Source: Brachycybe producta | Taxonomy: Eukaryota; Arthropoda; Diplopoda; Playtdesmida; Andrognathidae | Reading direction: 5' to 3' | Length of the DNA stretch: 64,000 nucleotides | NCBI GenBank assembly: GCA_036925085.1 | Contig: JAUPFP010000033.1 | Coordinates: 2,545,404 to 2,609,403 of the forward strand | Shown here: piece after piece, positions 46,030 to 57,829 of the stretch | How positions within the stretch are numbered: position 1 is the stretch's first letter | Layout: each line of letters opens with the position of its first letter | Position numbers and translations under genes: made by a program | The notes under the pieces: model-generated | Database searches by the model: none | Seen by the model: only the letters and a program-made list of their open reading frames with translations | What the model was told of the DNA's origin: nothing

Positions 46030-46300
46030 TTAAAAAGAAATTTAAAGTTGTTGATATCTTTCAAAATAAACTTTTTCAAGATAAAAATTAAGAAGAAAAA
46101 AATATCGTCTGTTTAAAGGTTAGTTTATTTTTAAACTGAAATAAAAAAAGCTTATTTTAAAAGATACCAACGTGCAAATAAATATATACCTTTATATGAT
46201 TCAGCTACCCTTCTAGTTTCGAAAACAATTTCAATTTTTTTATTTTTTTATTTTTGTTCCTGAAAGACGGAATAATTAGAGTTTGAACGGTTTTCACTTT
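46030..46300. repeat. Fold-back family copy
   Basis: TTGATATCTTTCAAAATAAA on the left; AAAAAGCTTATTTTAAAAGA, CTACCCTTCTAGTTTCGAAA and CCTGAAAGACGGAATAATTA on the right. The open frame at 45898-46116 runs into it and is not credible. Confidence 0.55.
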
Positions 46301-46365
46301 AAAATCATATTAAGAAGTAATATTAAAGCGTCTTATACATATAGTACACACTTGATAATTTAAAT

Positions 46366-46622
46366 GCATTTAAATAATAAACGTGTTCTACAGAGCCCCG
46401 TGAAGGACAAACAAACAATATGTTGAATTCAATTTATTCAGTTAATAATCTGAAAATATTGAGTTAATTTACTTAAATATTTTATATAAAGTATTGACAA
46501 AATGATGATTTAGTATTTCAATTTAAAATATTAATAATAAAGTCAATTTTTATTTGGTGTTCATATCCTTAACTGGATTCCGTATAATTCACCTAAACAC
46601 GTTTAATTTGAATTCATTTGAA
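46366..46622. repeat. ~260-bp dispersed repeat, copy 2 of 2
   Basis: Co-linear with 43441-43704 from GCATTTAAATAATAAACGTG to GTTTAATTTGAATTCATTTG, with small indels around the centre. It lies 2.9 kb from copy 1 in the same orientation. Confidence 0.6.
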
Positions 46623-46919
46623 TTCAAGGTATAAGAAACTAGAATAGTAATTAAACGTTAAACAACGTTATACTTTTTTTAAAAAAAATAAACTACGAGG
46701 GGCGTTGTTTATATTTTAAAAATTCATTTATTTCCCAATTTGCTTCTAATTTAAAAGATTCCTGGGGATTTTTCGTTTAATAACATGAATTGTAATATTA
46801 AAATTAGTTTTATTGGCCATATTTTAAAACGTTGCTTAAGGCAAACTTACTATTATAAACTATACATTGTTTTGCATCATATGTTAAGCTTAGCTTTTAT
46901 TTTAAGCAATGTTTTAGCC

Positions 46920-47282
46920 ATTACGATTTTCTTATAAGTTTCTTTGAATGCTAAAATTTGTGATTTTCTTCTGACAGTTCATTTAAGTGCTAAAATTTAG
47001 GGCTTACGATTTTCTTATGTCAGCTTCTTTAAATGCTAAAAATTACGATTTTCTTATTTCAGTTTCTTTAAAATGTGCGATTTTATTATGGCAGCTTCTT
47101 TAAATGCTAAAATTTAGGATTTTCTTTTAGCAGTTTTTAAATACTAAACTTTATTATTTTCTTACGGAAGTTTATTTAAAAATGATAAACATTTACGATT
47201 TCTTTATGACAGTTTCTTTAAATGCTAAAATTTGCGATTTAAAAAAAACTGATAAAAATTTACGATTTTCTCACAGCTAATT
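46920..47282. repeat. Tandem array, ~9 units of ~38-45 bp
   Basis: The unit is close to ACGATTTTCTTATGACAG then TTTCTTTAAATGCTAAAATT. Unit starts are near 46922, 46960, 47006, 47043, 47079, 47119 and onward to 47282. Several units end the first half with a pyrimidine tract plus CAG, like a splice acceptor. Confidence 0.65.
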
Positions 47283-48700
47283 TTGCGAACTTCAGGTGAA
47301 AACTGTAAATAAATTGTCTAATTCAAAAAAAATGTCATGAAATAAATTTATCTTTGTGCATGTTTCGTTTTACTCTTCTAGTTTTCAAATATTTTCCTCC
47401 TGATATTTTCTGTACCATTTCAAAAAGAAAGAAAGAAAGAAAGGAAGAAAAATGAAAATCTTAACTTAAAAATAATTAAAATTCATCTTTTTCAATAAGA
47501 AGAAAATAAAAATAAAAATGCACTTACAATAAACGATGTAATGGTGATGAATCGTCCATAATCAATCAGAAACAACAAACTTAAATATTAATAATTATAA
47601 TAATAATAATTTGTTTGCAACTTATGGACACAAGACACTGATTTTTGTTGTTGGTTGGTATTGTTAAATTTTGGAAATTTTCTTCTTTTGTGAATGTTTT
47701 TAAATATGATGATAATGCATTTAAAATAAGAGAGTATTTTTTTTCAAAAATAATTGTGAAATGTCAGCACGGATTTTTTCTCTCTTCAGTTTCTACTATC
47801 TTTCTATATTTTCCTTTTTGGCACTAGTGTTCTGTCTGTCTCTCTCTCTCTCTCTCACTCACTCTTTGGTAAAATAAGTGTAAAATGAATTACAAAGGTA
47901 AGATAGAAGAATGAATCCTTAGTTGTTGTATTCGTGTTGTCAGCTCACATACTACTACTACTAGTGACTTCAGAGAACTGAAATTGTGTGATGCGATGTC
48001 CGGAAGCCAAAGTCTCTCTCTTCTCTCGCCTTTCGTTTTTTTTTTCTTTTGGCTGCTTCTGATCTCTCTCTCTCTCTTGTTCTCTCAATCCTCGTCAAAT
48101 ACTAGCTGGCAATACACTAAGATGCTCCTCCATCCACACTTATATATTATATATTAACATTACAAATGCTACTAACAACCAAGAAAAGCAACAAATAACA
48201 AAAAGAGATTCAATTTCCCTCCAATCCCAACCTCTCTCTCTCCCCTTTGAATCTTTCCTTTTTTTCTAGAAGTGTTTTTTTTACCTGTTGTTGGAAGGTG
48301 TATTTGTACAGAAATAGCCCTATACAGGGTGACCATAATCTAATGTTACATTACTTAAGGTGGTTCATGAACAGCTGATTTTCAACGATAAAATTTCTAG
48401 GAACGCAAGCAATATACCTATTGTTAAACGAGATGTATCTGCATGACTTATGCTGGAAAGACCGATCAGAAACTTTAAAAAAAAAACACGAAGAACTAAT
48501 GTCAATAGCAACAAAAATATTTACACTTAATTAAAACTGGACAGAAGAAGATTAAAAAAAAATTACAACTAAATACTAATTAATAAAGGCATCTAAAAGT
48601 TTTTCAATTATTATTCAAACCTTTTTATATGAAATTTATAAATTTTTAAGACGAAAACTTTAATTCAAATAAAAATCCATAAATTTACAAATTGTATTGT
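47283..48700. other. Non-coding stretch with CT-rich region
   Basis: (GAAA)n near 47424-47445; (CT)n at about 47838-47857 and 48060-48080, inside a GC-richer region (47930-48130) that could be a minus-strand 5' UTR or promoter but shows no verifiable exon. TATACAGGGTGACC near 48323 is a possible element end. Confidence 0.4.
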
Positions 48701-48767
48701 ATTTTTATTTGCATAAAATAAACAGTTTTCTATACAAGAAAATTGTTTATTTTATGCAAATAAAAAT
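48701..48767. repeat. Near-perfect 67-nt hairpin with octamer motifs
   Basis: The arms 48701-48730 and 48738-48767 pair at 29 of 30 positions around a 7-nt loop (TATACAA). Each arm contains ATTTGCAT (or ATGCAAAT), the POU-domain octamer. No flanking duplication is obvious. Confidence 0.7.
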
Positions 48768-48922
48768 ATATACCGGTAATTATAAGAAAAACACGATTAA
48801 CAACCTTAGAAACAGCTTCGTAGAATTATTTTCTCACCAAAAGTCCTTAGTTTTTAAAGAAATAAGTGAAATCCTACGATTTTGTTGAAATTTACAAATA
48901 TTATGTAATTCGTGCATTTTAT

Positions 48923-49105
<183 letters not shown>

Positions 49106-49162
49106 GCCAGGTCTGTGTGTGGGTGTGTGTGTGGGTGTATGTGAGTGTGTGTGGAGATAACA

Positions 49163-49462
49163 CTGTACAAATGTCGGAATTTATATAAATTTAAATGAAT
49201 AAATGAACCGCTTTTTTTTCTCAAGGTCAACTATATGTTGCACCCTTCCCATCCAAGAACCCCATGATATTAAATTGGAGAGGGGAAAATGTTGGAAAGT
49301 GTAGAAGGGGGGGAGAGAGAGAGAAACGTGGAAGGGGGAAAAAAGTGGGAGAGGGTGACTGAAATTGAAATGAAAGGAGTAAAAAAAGGAAAAAAACGAC
49401 GCGCATGTGCACAATTGCTTGTGAATTTTGATCCCGTCATTTATGACGGGTTACCCCACTAG
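49163..49462 (+). mobile_element. Helitron-like element end, copy 1
   Basis: The segment is shared, inverted, with 54023-54540. Its right end has an 18-nt palindrome CCCGTCATTTATGACGGG (49433-49450), eight bases, then CTAG (49459-49462) followed by T. A hairpin shortly before CTRR with insertion next to T is the Helitron 3' terminus. The 5' end (TC) could not be placed; the preceding AT/GT microsatellite may be internal to the element. Confidence 0.5.
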
Positions 49463-49942
49463 TGCATTTTTAATTTGGAGTAAATTGATTATTATATTAT
49501 TGCAGGTAAATGTATGATGCTCATATAGTAACATAGTGCACCCAAAAAGGGATTGAAACTGTCATTGTGGCGTTTCGCACAATAATAATAAAATCACTAT
49601 TACCCATTTTTCACATAATGACTTAGGGTTGGAACACACAGACCACTTTTAGAACCACTTTTAGCAAATTGAAGTCGAAGGTGGTTGCGGGCGGGACTGT
49701 GTTTGCAATGTATTTTCTACGGAAAGACTTAAGGTGGTCGGTTTTGGCGACAACCTGACAATTTTGCAGTCGAAATGTGATTTGTGTGCCAAGCAAGGGC
49801 ATTAGAAAAGTTTGATTGATTTTTAATGGTGTGTCAATGTGAAAAGTTCGAGTTAACATTTTATGTAAAGTCCATTCAGGAACTATAGTCGGACTTTTTT
49901 TTTAAATTCATGAAGTCGTGGTTAAACCAATTTGGCGCATGC
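49463..49942. other. Non-coding stretch containing a TTAA-type element
   Basis: It holds the element 49627-49800. No gene seen. Confidence 0.4.
49627..49800. mobile_element. TTAA-type element (174 bp)
   Basis: Left flank TTAG then GGTTGGAACACACAG; right end GTGTGCCAAGCAAGGGC then ATTA. Inner arms CCACTTTTAG/GAAGTCGAAGGTGG are partly inverse. Confidence 0.45.
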
Positions 49943-50346
49943 TAGGGATGGGACATTTCGAATCTTCGAATCCCGTGAATCTTGAAAAATATTCGAGATT
50001 CGAAAACTCGAATCTTCGCGCTTTTATTGTCTTTTCGAATCTGTTGAATCCTAACCTTTAAAAAAACTGTTAAAAATTTTGGTAAAATTAGTTTTAACTC
50101 CATTGACGTCCAATAGAAGAGTTCACTAATAAAAATAAAACGGAGATTGTTGCAATTTCGGTGGTTATCCGGATAACCAATGGATCACCTTGTGGCGACC
50201 CTGAGTGCCACACTGTTTTTTTATTATTAATAATTTAATATTTAATATTATTTCATTTATTTGTATCTTCTTAATGAATAATATAGGATTCTTCTATGAA
50301 GGATTCGAGATTCGGGAGATTCGAGTTAAGATTCGTTCCACTTCTA
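49943..50346. mobile_element. Possible hAT-like MITE rich in GATTCGA motifs
   Basis: Left end TAGGGATGGGACATTTCGAA, right end AGATTCGTTCCACTTCTA. Sub-terminal CGAATCTTCGAATCC repeats mirror GGATTCGAGATTCGGGAGA near the other end. The flanking octamers GCGCATGC and GTGCAAAC agree at only 5 of 8, so the class is tentative. Confidence 0.45.
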
Positions 50347-51682
<1,336 letters not shown>

Positions 51683-51836
51683 CTTTTCTTTCATTCTACT
51701 TATATATAGAAAGAAAGAAAAGCCCAACTACAGGGTTAGATAATTATTCTGTTCAGGGCTGCTAAGAGTGGGCCAGGCAGTGTGAAAACAATTCTGTCCC
51801 CCTTTTTTGTTATCAACATTGTTATCATGTGTTATT

Positions 51837-52158
51837 ATACATGTGTACACGTGTGTACATATACATACATGTGTGTGCACATGCGGACACGTGCGTGAAC
51901 GTGCATAAATGTGCCTGCACGTGTGGGCACATGCGTACACATGCGGGCAATTGTGTACACGTGCGTGAACGCGCGGACACGTGCATGAACGTGCGGACAC
52001 GTGCATGAACGTGCGGACACGTGCATGAACGCGCGGACACGTGCCTGAACGTGCGGACACGTGCAGACACGTGCATGAACGTGCGGACACGTGCATGAAC
52101 GTGCAGACACGTGCATAAATGTGTGTACATGTACATACATGTGGGGGTGCACATGTAT
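51837..52158. repeat. GC-rich minisatellite, 20-bp unit
   Basis: The core unit GTGCATGAACGTGCGGACAC repeats at exact or near-exact 20-bp steps from about 51890 to 52110, bordered by ACATGTGTGTACAC-like variants. CACGTG-type hexamers recur at unit junctions and purine/pyrimidine alternation is strong. All three minus-strand frames stay open because the unit has no stop. Confidence 0.85.
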
Positions 52159-53029
52159 CATATACTTTGATTTTTCATAATTTCTAGTTTTTAATTTATT
52201 TTATGTTGAGAATTTTAAATTTGAATTGAAAATTTAAATTTTTCCCATTTATATGGCTTATATAAATGGGAAAATTTTATTTTTAATTTCCTCTTTGAGA
52301 CTTTTTAAAACCATACCGGTAGTGTCTTTACTTTTTTTCCCCCCTTTCCCTTTTTTGGCACTGACTCAATTTTTTTCATGAGCTTTCTTGTCAAAAAGAT
52401 TTATTGTCAAAAACAAATTTTTTTTGTCAAATTTGTCTAGACAATTCTTTTTGATGGAAATTGCCGCCATAGGTAAAAAAAAACAATAACCGCGCCATCT
52501 AACGATTTTTTTTCCAAGTTATTTTGCTATATAGGATCTTAAGATGTATTCAATATCAAAAACTAAATCCTTTTTTAAGTTTTTCTTTAAGACTTTCTCT
52601 AAATTGATGGTTCTTTTACTTTACAGATGCTTTTATAGGTTCAAATTCAAGAATTGAAAATTTTCACTTTAGAATGTGAACTTGATTGAACTCTCTAAGC
52701 AGGGTTCCAACATACTCGTAGAATCGTATTCTCATTGAAACTCAGGTGTTTCTATGATAGAACCCATATTCAAGAGAATTCAAGTTGAAGTTAGTACCCG
52801 TAACTCTATGTCAAGGCGAGTAAGGTACCTTCTTTTGGCGCAAGGGAGGCTCAGGGGCGCCGAATTAAAAGACACAAAATAACTAAAATAATATTAAGGC
52901 GGCGCCAGTTTTATTCTAAGCTTCGAATGCAAATCTCAAGAGGCGCAAAATAACTAGAATTATAATCGAAAAAAAGGGGCCAGTTTTATTCTTGTCTCGG
53001 GCACAAAATTAGCTAGTGGGACAGAGTGA
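52159..53029. other. Non-coding stretch
   Basis: A hairpin TAAATTTTTCCCATTTATATG / CATATAAATGGGAAAA-type palindrome at about 52225-52275. A single unit of the 57.8-kb palindromic repeat at about 52640-52805. A partly duplicated ~90-bp segment with GGCGCC and CACAAAATAACTA at 52855-52995. Confidence 0.45.
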
Positions 53030-53215
53030 TCGTAGGTCATTAGGTGACCTACACTTCAGAACTTTTTTTTAAGGTTGTTGCAGGGAGTATTGGGTGGGGG
53101 GGGGGGGACGCAGCCCCCTAAAATATAAAAATAGTGTAACCCACCAGTTCTTCTCCAAACAGCTATCTGACAGTGTAGGTCACCTAGTGACCTACGGATT
53201 AGTCTGTTCCTTAGC
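53030..53215. repeat. Repeat with paired AGGTCA inverted half-sites, copy 2
   Basis: AGGTCA-5-TGACCT at 53034-53050 and at 53177-53193. The intervening CAGTTCTTCTCCAAACAGCT matches copy 1 at 29310-29470. A ~12-G run (about 53096-53107) lies between. Confidence 0.55.
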
Positions 53216-53938
53216 TAAAAGTTACTGCTCTGGTTTGCATTTTGAAGTTTCTTTCATGAATTTGGACCTTAAGTATTATAATTTATATTTTTGTTTTCGT
53301 TTTAGATATTTTTTTTTTTCGGAAATGATCAAAATGAAAAGTTTCTGTAAACAATAATGTTGATTAATTACAAAACTCAATTTTATTTTATTTTTACTAT
53401 CTTGAGTAATTTGTTAAAAAAGGAAGTGTGTGTCTGTGTGGTTTTTTTCTTCTTCTTGGTCGTGGGTGGTTTTCTCTGGGTTAAAATTGTAGTGGAAATG
53501 GTCAGCTGTTTTATGTCTTTTAAACACTCTGAAGTTGAGTGAGAGAAAAAATAAAAAAATATCATATAAAAGTCATTTATGGAAGTTAAGTTGATCGAGA
53601 ATCGATGGAGAGAGAGAGAGAGAAAAAAATATTTCACTTTCTCTTTTCCACTCATGTAGTTTGTACACTAAAATGTCTCTTTAAAATATAGTCAGAGTGG
53701 ATGGCTTTCAAGTGCCAATACATACATATACACTGTGTAGTGTGTATGTGTGAACCCGTGTTTCAACGTAATTATATTTTCAATATTTTAATGCTCTTCT
53801 TTGCGCAGAGTTTTTCAAAAATTACATAAGATTATTCAATATTTATATTAATATAAATAGCCTTTTGAGTTTTTCTGTTTTTGAAAATGTTTATAAAATA
53901 TTGTTTTATAATTAAAATAACTATAAAACAGTATATTT
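53216..53938. other. AT-rich non-coding stretch
   Basis: (GA)n at about 53606-53622 and a short CA/TG palindrome near 53718-53755. No gene. Confidence 0.4.
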
Positions 53939-54022
53939 TATAATTAGACTTAATAAAATGAAAATTTGAAAGTTGAATTAAATTTCTACTTTCAAATTTC
54001 CATTTTATTAAGTCTAATTATA
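53939..54022. repeat. Near-perfect palindrome, 35-bp arms
   Basis: The arms 53939-53973 and 53988-54022 pair at 34 of 35 positions around a 14-nt spacer. The right arm ends exactly where the Helitron-like copy 2 begins (CTAT at 54026-54023, minus strand). Confidence 0.75.
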
Positions 54023-54560
54023 ATAGTGGAGTAACCCGTCATAAATGACGGGAGCAAAATTCACAGGCAATTGTGGCCAGCATTAGAATTTCTTTTCCTT
54101 CGCCCTTTTATTACGTCAGACCAAGTAACAAACTCAGTTAGAAATTGATGACGTTCATAAAAGGGCTGAGCAAAAGAAATTCTAATGCTGGGCACAATTG
54201 CCCGTGATAAACTGTACTGTAGTTTAATTTTGCTACTATTATCCCCTCCTCTTTTTAAATTTGAAAGAGAAAATGAGTTTTTCATTTTATCTGGTGTGCG
54301 CATGCGCGTCGTTTGTTTCTTTTTTACTCCTTTCATTTCAATTTCAGTCACCCCTCCCACTTTTTCTCCCTCCACGTTTCTCTCTCTCTCTCTCCCTCTT
54401 CCCCCTTCTACACTTTCCAACCTTTTCCCCTTTCCAATTTAATATCATGGGGTTCTTGGATGGGAAGGGTGCAACATGTAGTTGACCTTGAGAAAAAAAG
54501 CGGTTCATTTATTCATTTAAATTTATATAAATTCTGACGTGCTTCAAGGTTTTTGTCCTT
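54023..54560 (-). mobile_element. Helitron-like element, copy 2, with an internal insertion
   Basis: Inverted match to 49163-49462: the palindrome at 54035-54052, the CGCATGCGCGTCG block near 54298, the CT-rich body, and GAACCGC...AATTTATATAAATT. Compared with copy 1 it carries about 215 extra bases (about 54074-54290). These include a fold-back with arms GCCAGCATTAGAATTTC (54074-54090) and GAAATTCTAATGCTGG (about 54176-54191). The terminus is CTAT rather than CTAG. Confidence 0.5.
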
Positions 54561-54579
54561 GTTTGTACAGCGTTTTGAT

Positions 54580-56366
54580 CATATACATATATGAGCTATT
54601 CCTCACTAATTCACCCAAAGGTGTTGCTCAGTCATCTCAGATATTAATTAAAAAAATTACAACACAAGTAGAAGATAAAAAAAAATACTCTAACTTTTTT
54701 TGTTTTTAAATCAGGCCATAATTTTTGGGAATTGGCCCTTCGAAGTTTCACTGGTTTGCTGAAAATGATGTAAATGTAAAAAATGCTAACACGAAACTAC
54801 TAAAGATAGAACAATGGTTGATAGCTCAAAATAAACGGCTTAACAGTGGGAAGAAAAGAGTACCTAATCATCTTTTCATAATTTTAAAATTTAGGGTGTC
54901 AAATTGCACATTCAATTTTTAGCATTTTGGTCAAATGTGAACCCGCTTTAGGCCGTGTTGAGGTCAAAGGTCAGGGTTCATATGTTTTGCAGTTATGCAC
55001 TTGGGTCTACTCTAGTGTGTTCCACTATTACTTTCATTGAACTATGACTGCAACATAATAAAAAATTAGCCTAAACTCCAAAAAAAACAATTTGGGTGAC
55101 CTTTGACTCCAACTTTCGCCCTGTGGCGGTCCACCTACAAAAAAACTAATTATGCTGTGTGAAAGTTCATTACATTTCCTTTCCAGTGATGTAAAAACCA
55201 TAGATGACATTTTACAGGTGAAGAAGTGACAATTTTTCAAAGTTTGGAAAATATTTTTACCTTTTTATATAAGTGCATTAAACATTCAAAAACATGTCTA
55301 TTACATAGGCTATAATGCAATAAACACAATCATTTCAATTTTTAATTTATAAATTTTCAATTGGTCACTTTTCATATACAATACATACATACATGTATTG
55401 TGTATGCACACGTATTATACATAATATAATGTACATACACTGCATACACAACATCACACATGGCTTATATACATGTATTTTAGTGACTTTCACAAGTATA
55501 TGTATTACTTTATAAAAATGGGTTCTCTCCACCTATACCTTTTAAAAAAGTGACCAATTGAAAGTTTATACATTAAAAACATTGATGTATTGTATTATAT
55601 CCTATGTAATCTACAGGTTTTTAATTTGCATATGTTTAATGCACATTTTTTGTTACAATTTATATTAAAAGTTAAAAATATTTTTCAAACTTTGAAAAAT
55701 TGTCACTTCTTCACCTGTAAAATGTCATCTATGGTTTTTACATCACTGGATAGGAAATGTAATGAACTTTCACATAGCATAATTAGTTTTCTTTTAGGTG
55801 GACCGCCACAGGGTGAAAATTGGGGTCAAAAGTCACCCAAATTGGTTTTTTTGAAGTTTTGGCTAATTTTTTTATTATGTTGCAGTCATAGTTCAATCAA
55901 AGTAATAGTGCCACATACTAGAGTAGACCCAAGTGCATAACTGCAAAAAAATATGAACCCTGACCTTTGACCTCAACACGACCTAAAGTAGGTTCAAATT
56001 TGACCAAAATGCTAAAAATTGAACGTGTAATTTGACACCCTTAATTTTAAAATAATGAAAAGATGATTAAGTACTCTTTTCTTCCCACAGTTAAGATGTT
56101 TATTTTGAGCTATCAACCATTTTTTTCTATCTTTATTAGTTTTGGAGTTAGCATTTTTTGAATTTACATCATTTTCAGCAAAACAGTGAAACTTCAAAGG
56201 GCCAATTCTCTAAAAATTATGGCCGGATTTAAAAACAAAAACAGTTAGAGTATTTTTTATGTTCTAGTTGTGTTATGATTTTTTACATTAACATCTGTGA
56301 TGATCAAGCAACAAAATTTGAAATTTTGGGTGAATTAGTGAGGAATAGCTCATATATACATATATT
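54580..56366. mobile_element. 1.8-kb fold-back element with ~800-bp inverted arms
   Basis: The left arm ~54580-55371 and right arm ~55547-56366 are inverse along their length. Outer ends: ATGAGCTATTCCTCACTAAT / ATTAGTGAGGAATAGCTCAT. Middle: TTTCACTGGTTTGCTGAAAA / TTTTCAGCAAAACAGTGAAA. Inner: CAATTGGTCACTTTT / AAAAGTGACCAATTG. The spacer 55372-55546 is TACATA-rich. Matching open frames occur in both arms but are short and have no known domain. Confidence 0.8.
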
Positions 56367-57829
56367 TACATATATATACATACATATATATAAATAATTG
56401 TTTTATAATTAAAATACAGTGTAACTTCTTGAAGGAGTATGTATCTTTTCTAATGTTTGTATAATATTATGGTTTCCTATGTTTATGCGGAATTTTGTTC
56501 AAACCACAATGTCCACAAATGATGTTGAAAAGGTTGACCCCCTCCCCACAATCCAGATAAATAAGACTAGATGGGGGTTGGAACTATAAAATGATAATTA
56601 ATTGTCATTTGGAGTTGAAGGGAAAATCAATGTTTTGGGAGTACCAGCATATACGAGCATATAGCTCGTACTGTAGAGTCACGACTGAGAACAAATGTAC
56701 ACACTGATAGAGAGAAACGCATTACTTTTGAATAATTTTCTTGCCTTAGGAAGGTGGGTTCACATATGCAGAAAAACAAACGGGAAATAGAAATACCAAA
56801 TCAGAATAAATTCAGCTATATTTTCTGTGTTCATTTGCACACTTTGAAAAACCACCAGAAAATAGAAATACCAGAAATAAAATTCAGTTATATTTTTATG
56901 GTTCTTTGCACTCAAAAACATATGTCACTTCTGGTAAACGTCTTAAAAAGTGGGTTTACGATGTAATACATCTAATAGAATTATTCAAATTACAGTAGAT
57001 AAGTTCTGTTTTCAGTTTGATTTTTTTTTTCTGTATGTTTGAACCATCCTAAGTCATTATCACATATTAAGCATATCTTTCTTAACATATTTCATCATTT
57101 ATTTTCTTTCTGTATTTGCTTTTTTTTAGTTCATTTAAGGCAACATTTTTGTGCTGATATATTTCTTTTAAAAAACCATTTAAACTTATATAAATCGTAA
57201 ATGGTTTGATTTTAGTTTTCAATTTTACGAGCTCGTACATATTTTCTCTCTACTTTTGCTTATCTTGAATAGTTTTGTTTGTTCAAAAATGTCATAGTGA
57301 GAATGTATTTTATAGCAGATATTCAAAGGAGCAAATGTTGCTGTTGCTGAAAGAGAGAAAGAGCGAGAGATAGAGAAAAAGAGATGTTTATGGTTTCCAT
57401 AGCAACGCAGCATCTCATCATCATCATCATCATCTATGTTGTAAAATAAACGATCAGTGCAACCTCGGACAACATTAGACCATGGACGAAAGAAGAAGGA
57501 TGATGATGATGATAATGTATATGCAAAATACATAGACTTCGGTCCTTTCTACAACTTGTAATGTTTTTTTTTCTAGTCTGCACTTTTATAGATTAAAATG
57601 AAATTTTGGTCCATGGTGATGATGATGATGATGATAAATTATCCTTAGCAACATGCATGTTTTGGAAGACATTAAGGAGAATGTTTTTTTCTTTCTTCTC
57701 CAGGACACATAGAAAGAAAGGTTGTTATATGGAAACGACCGACAATCTTCTAGAAAATCTAAGCTACAATCAAACGACATCACGACTAAAAAAAAGGAGA
57801 AACAACTAATAAAACGTGCTTTAAAAGTT
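56367..57829. other. Non-coding stretch with GAT/CAT microsatellites
   Basis: Two near-repeats of AAAATAGAAATACCA at about 56775 and 56860. (CAT)n at 57412-57433, (GAT)n at about 57499-57516 and 57616-57636, and a (GA)-rich run at 57350-57382. No gene. Confidence 0.45.

Noticed and set aside
51728-52161. Three overlapping 108-122-codon minus-strand frames with H/C/R/T-rich repeats (CTCPRVHARV)
   Set aside because: The 20-bp satellite unit has no stop in any minus-strand frame, so all three frames read through. No start context, splice signals or domain.
54061-54442. Overlapping frames over the CT/GA-rich Helitron-like body (ESVEGGRGRERERN and FPFPI types)
   Set aside because: Purine or pyrimidine tract artefacts; the same pattern appears at 49181-49414 in the inverted copy.
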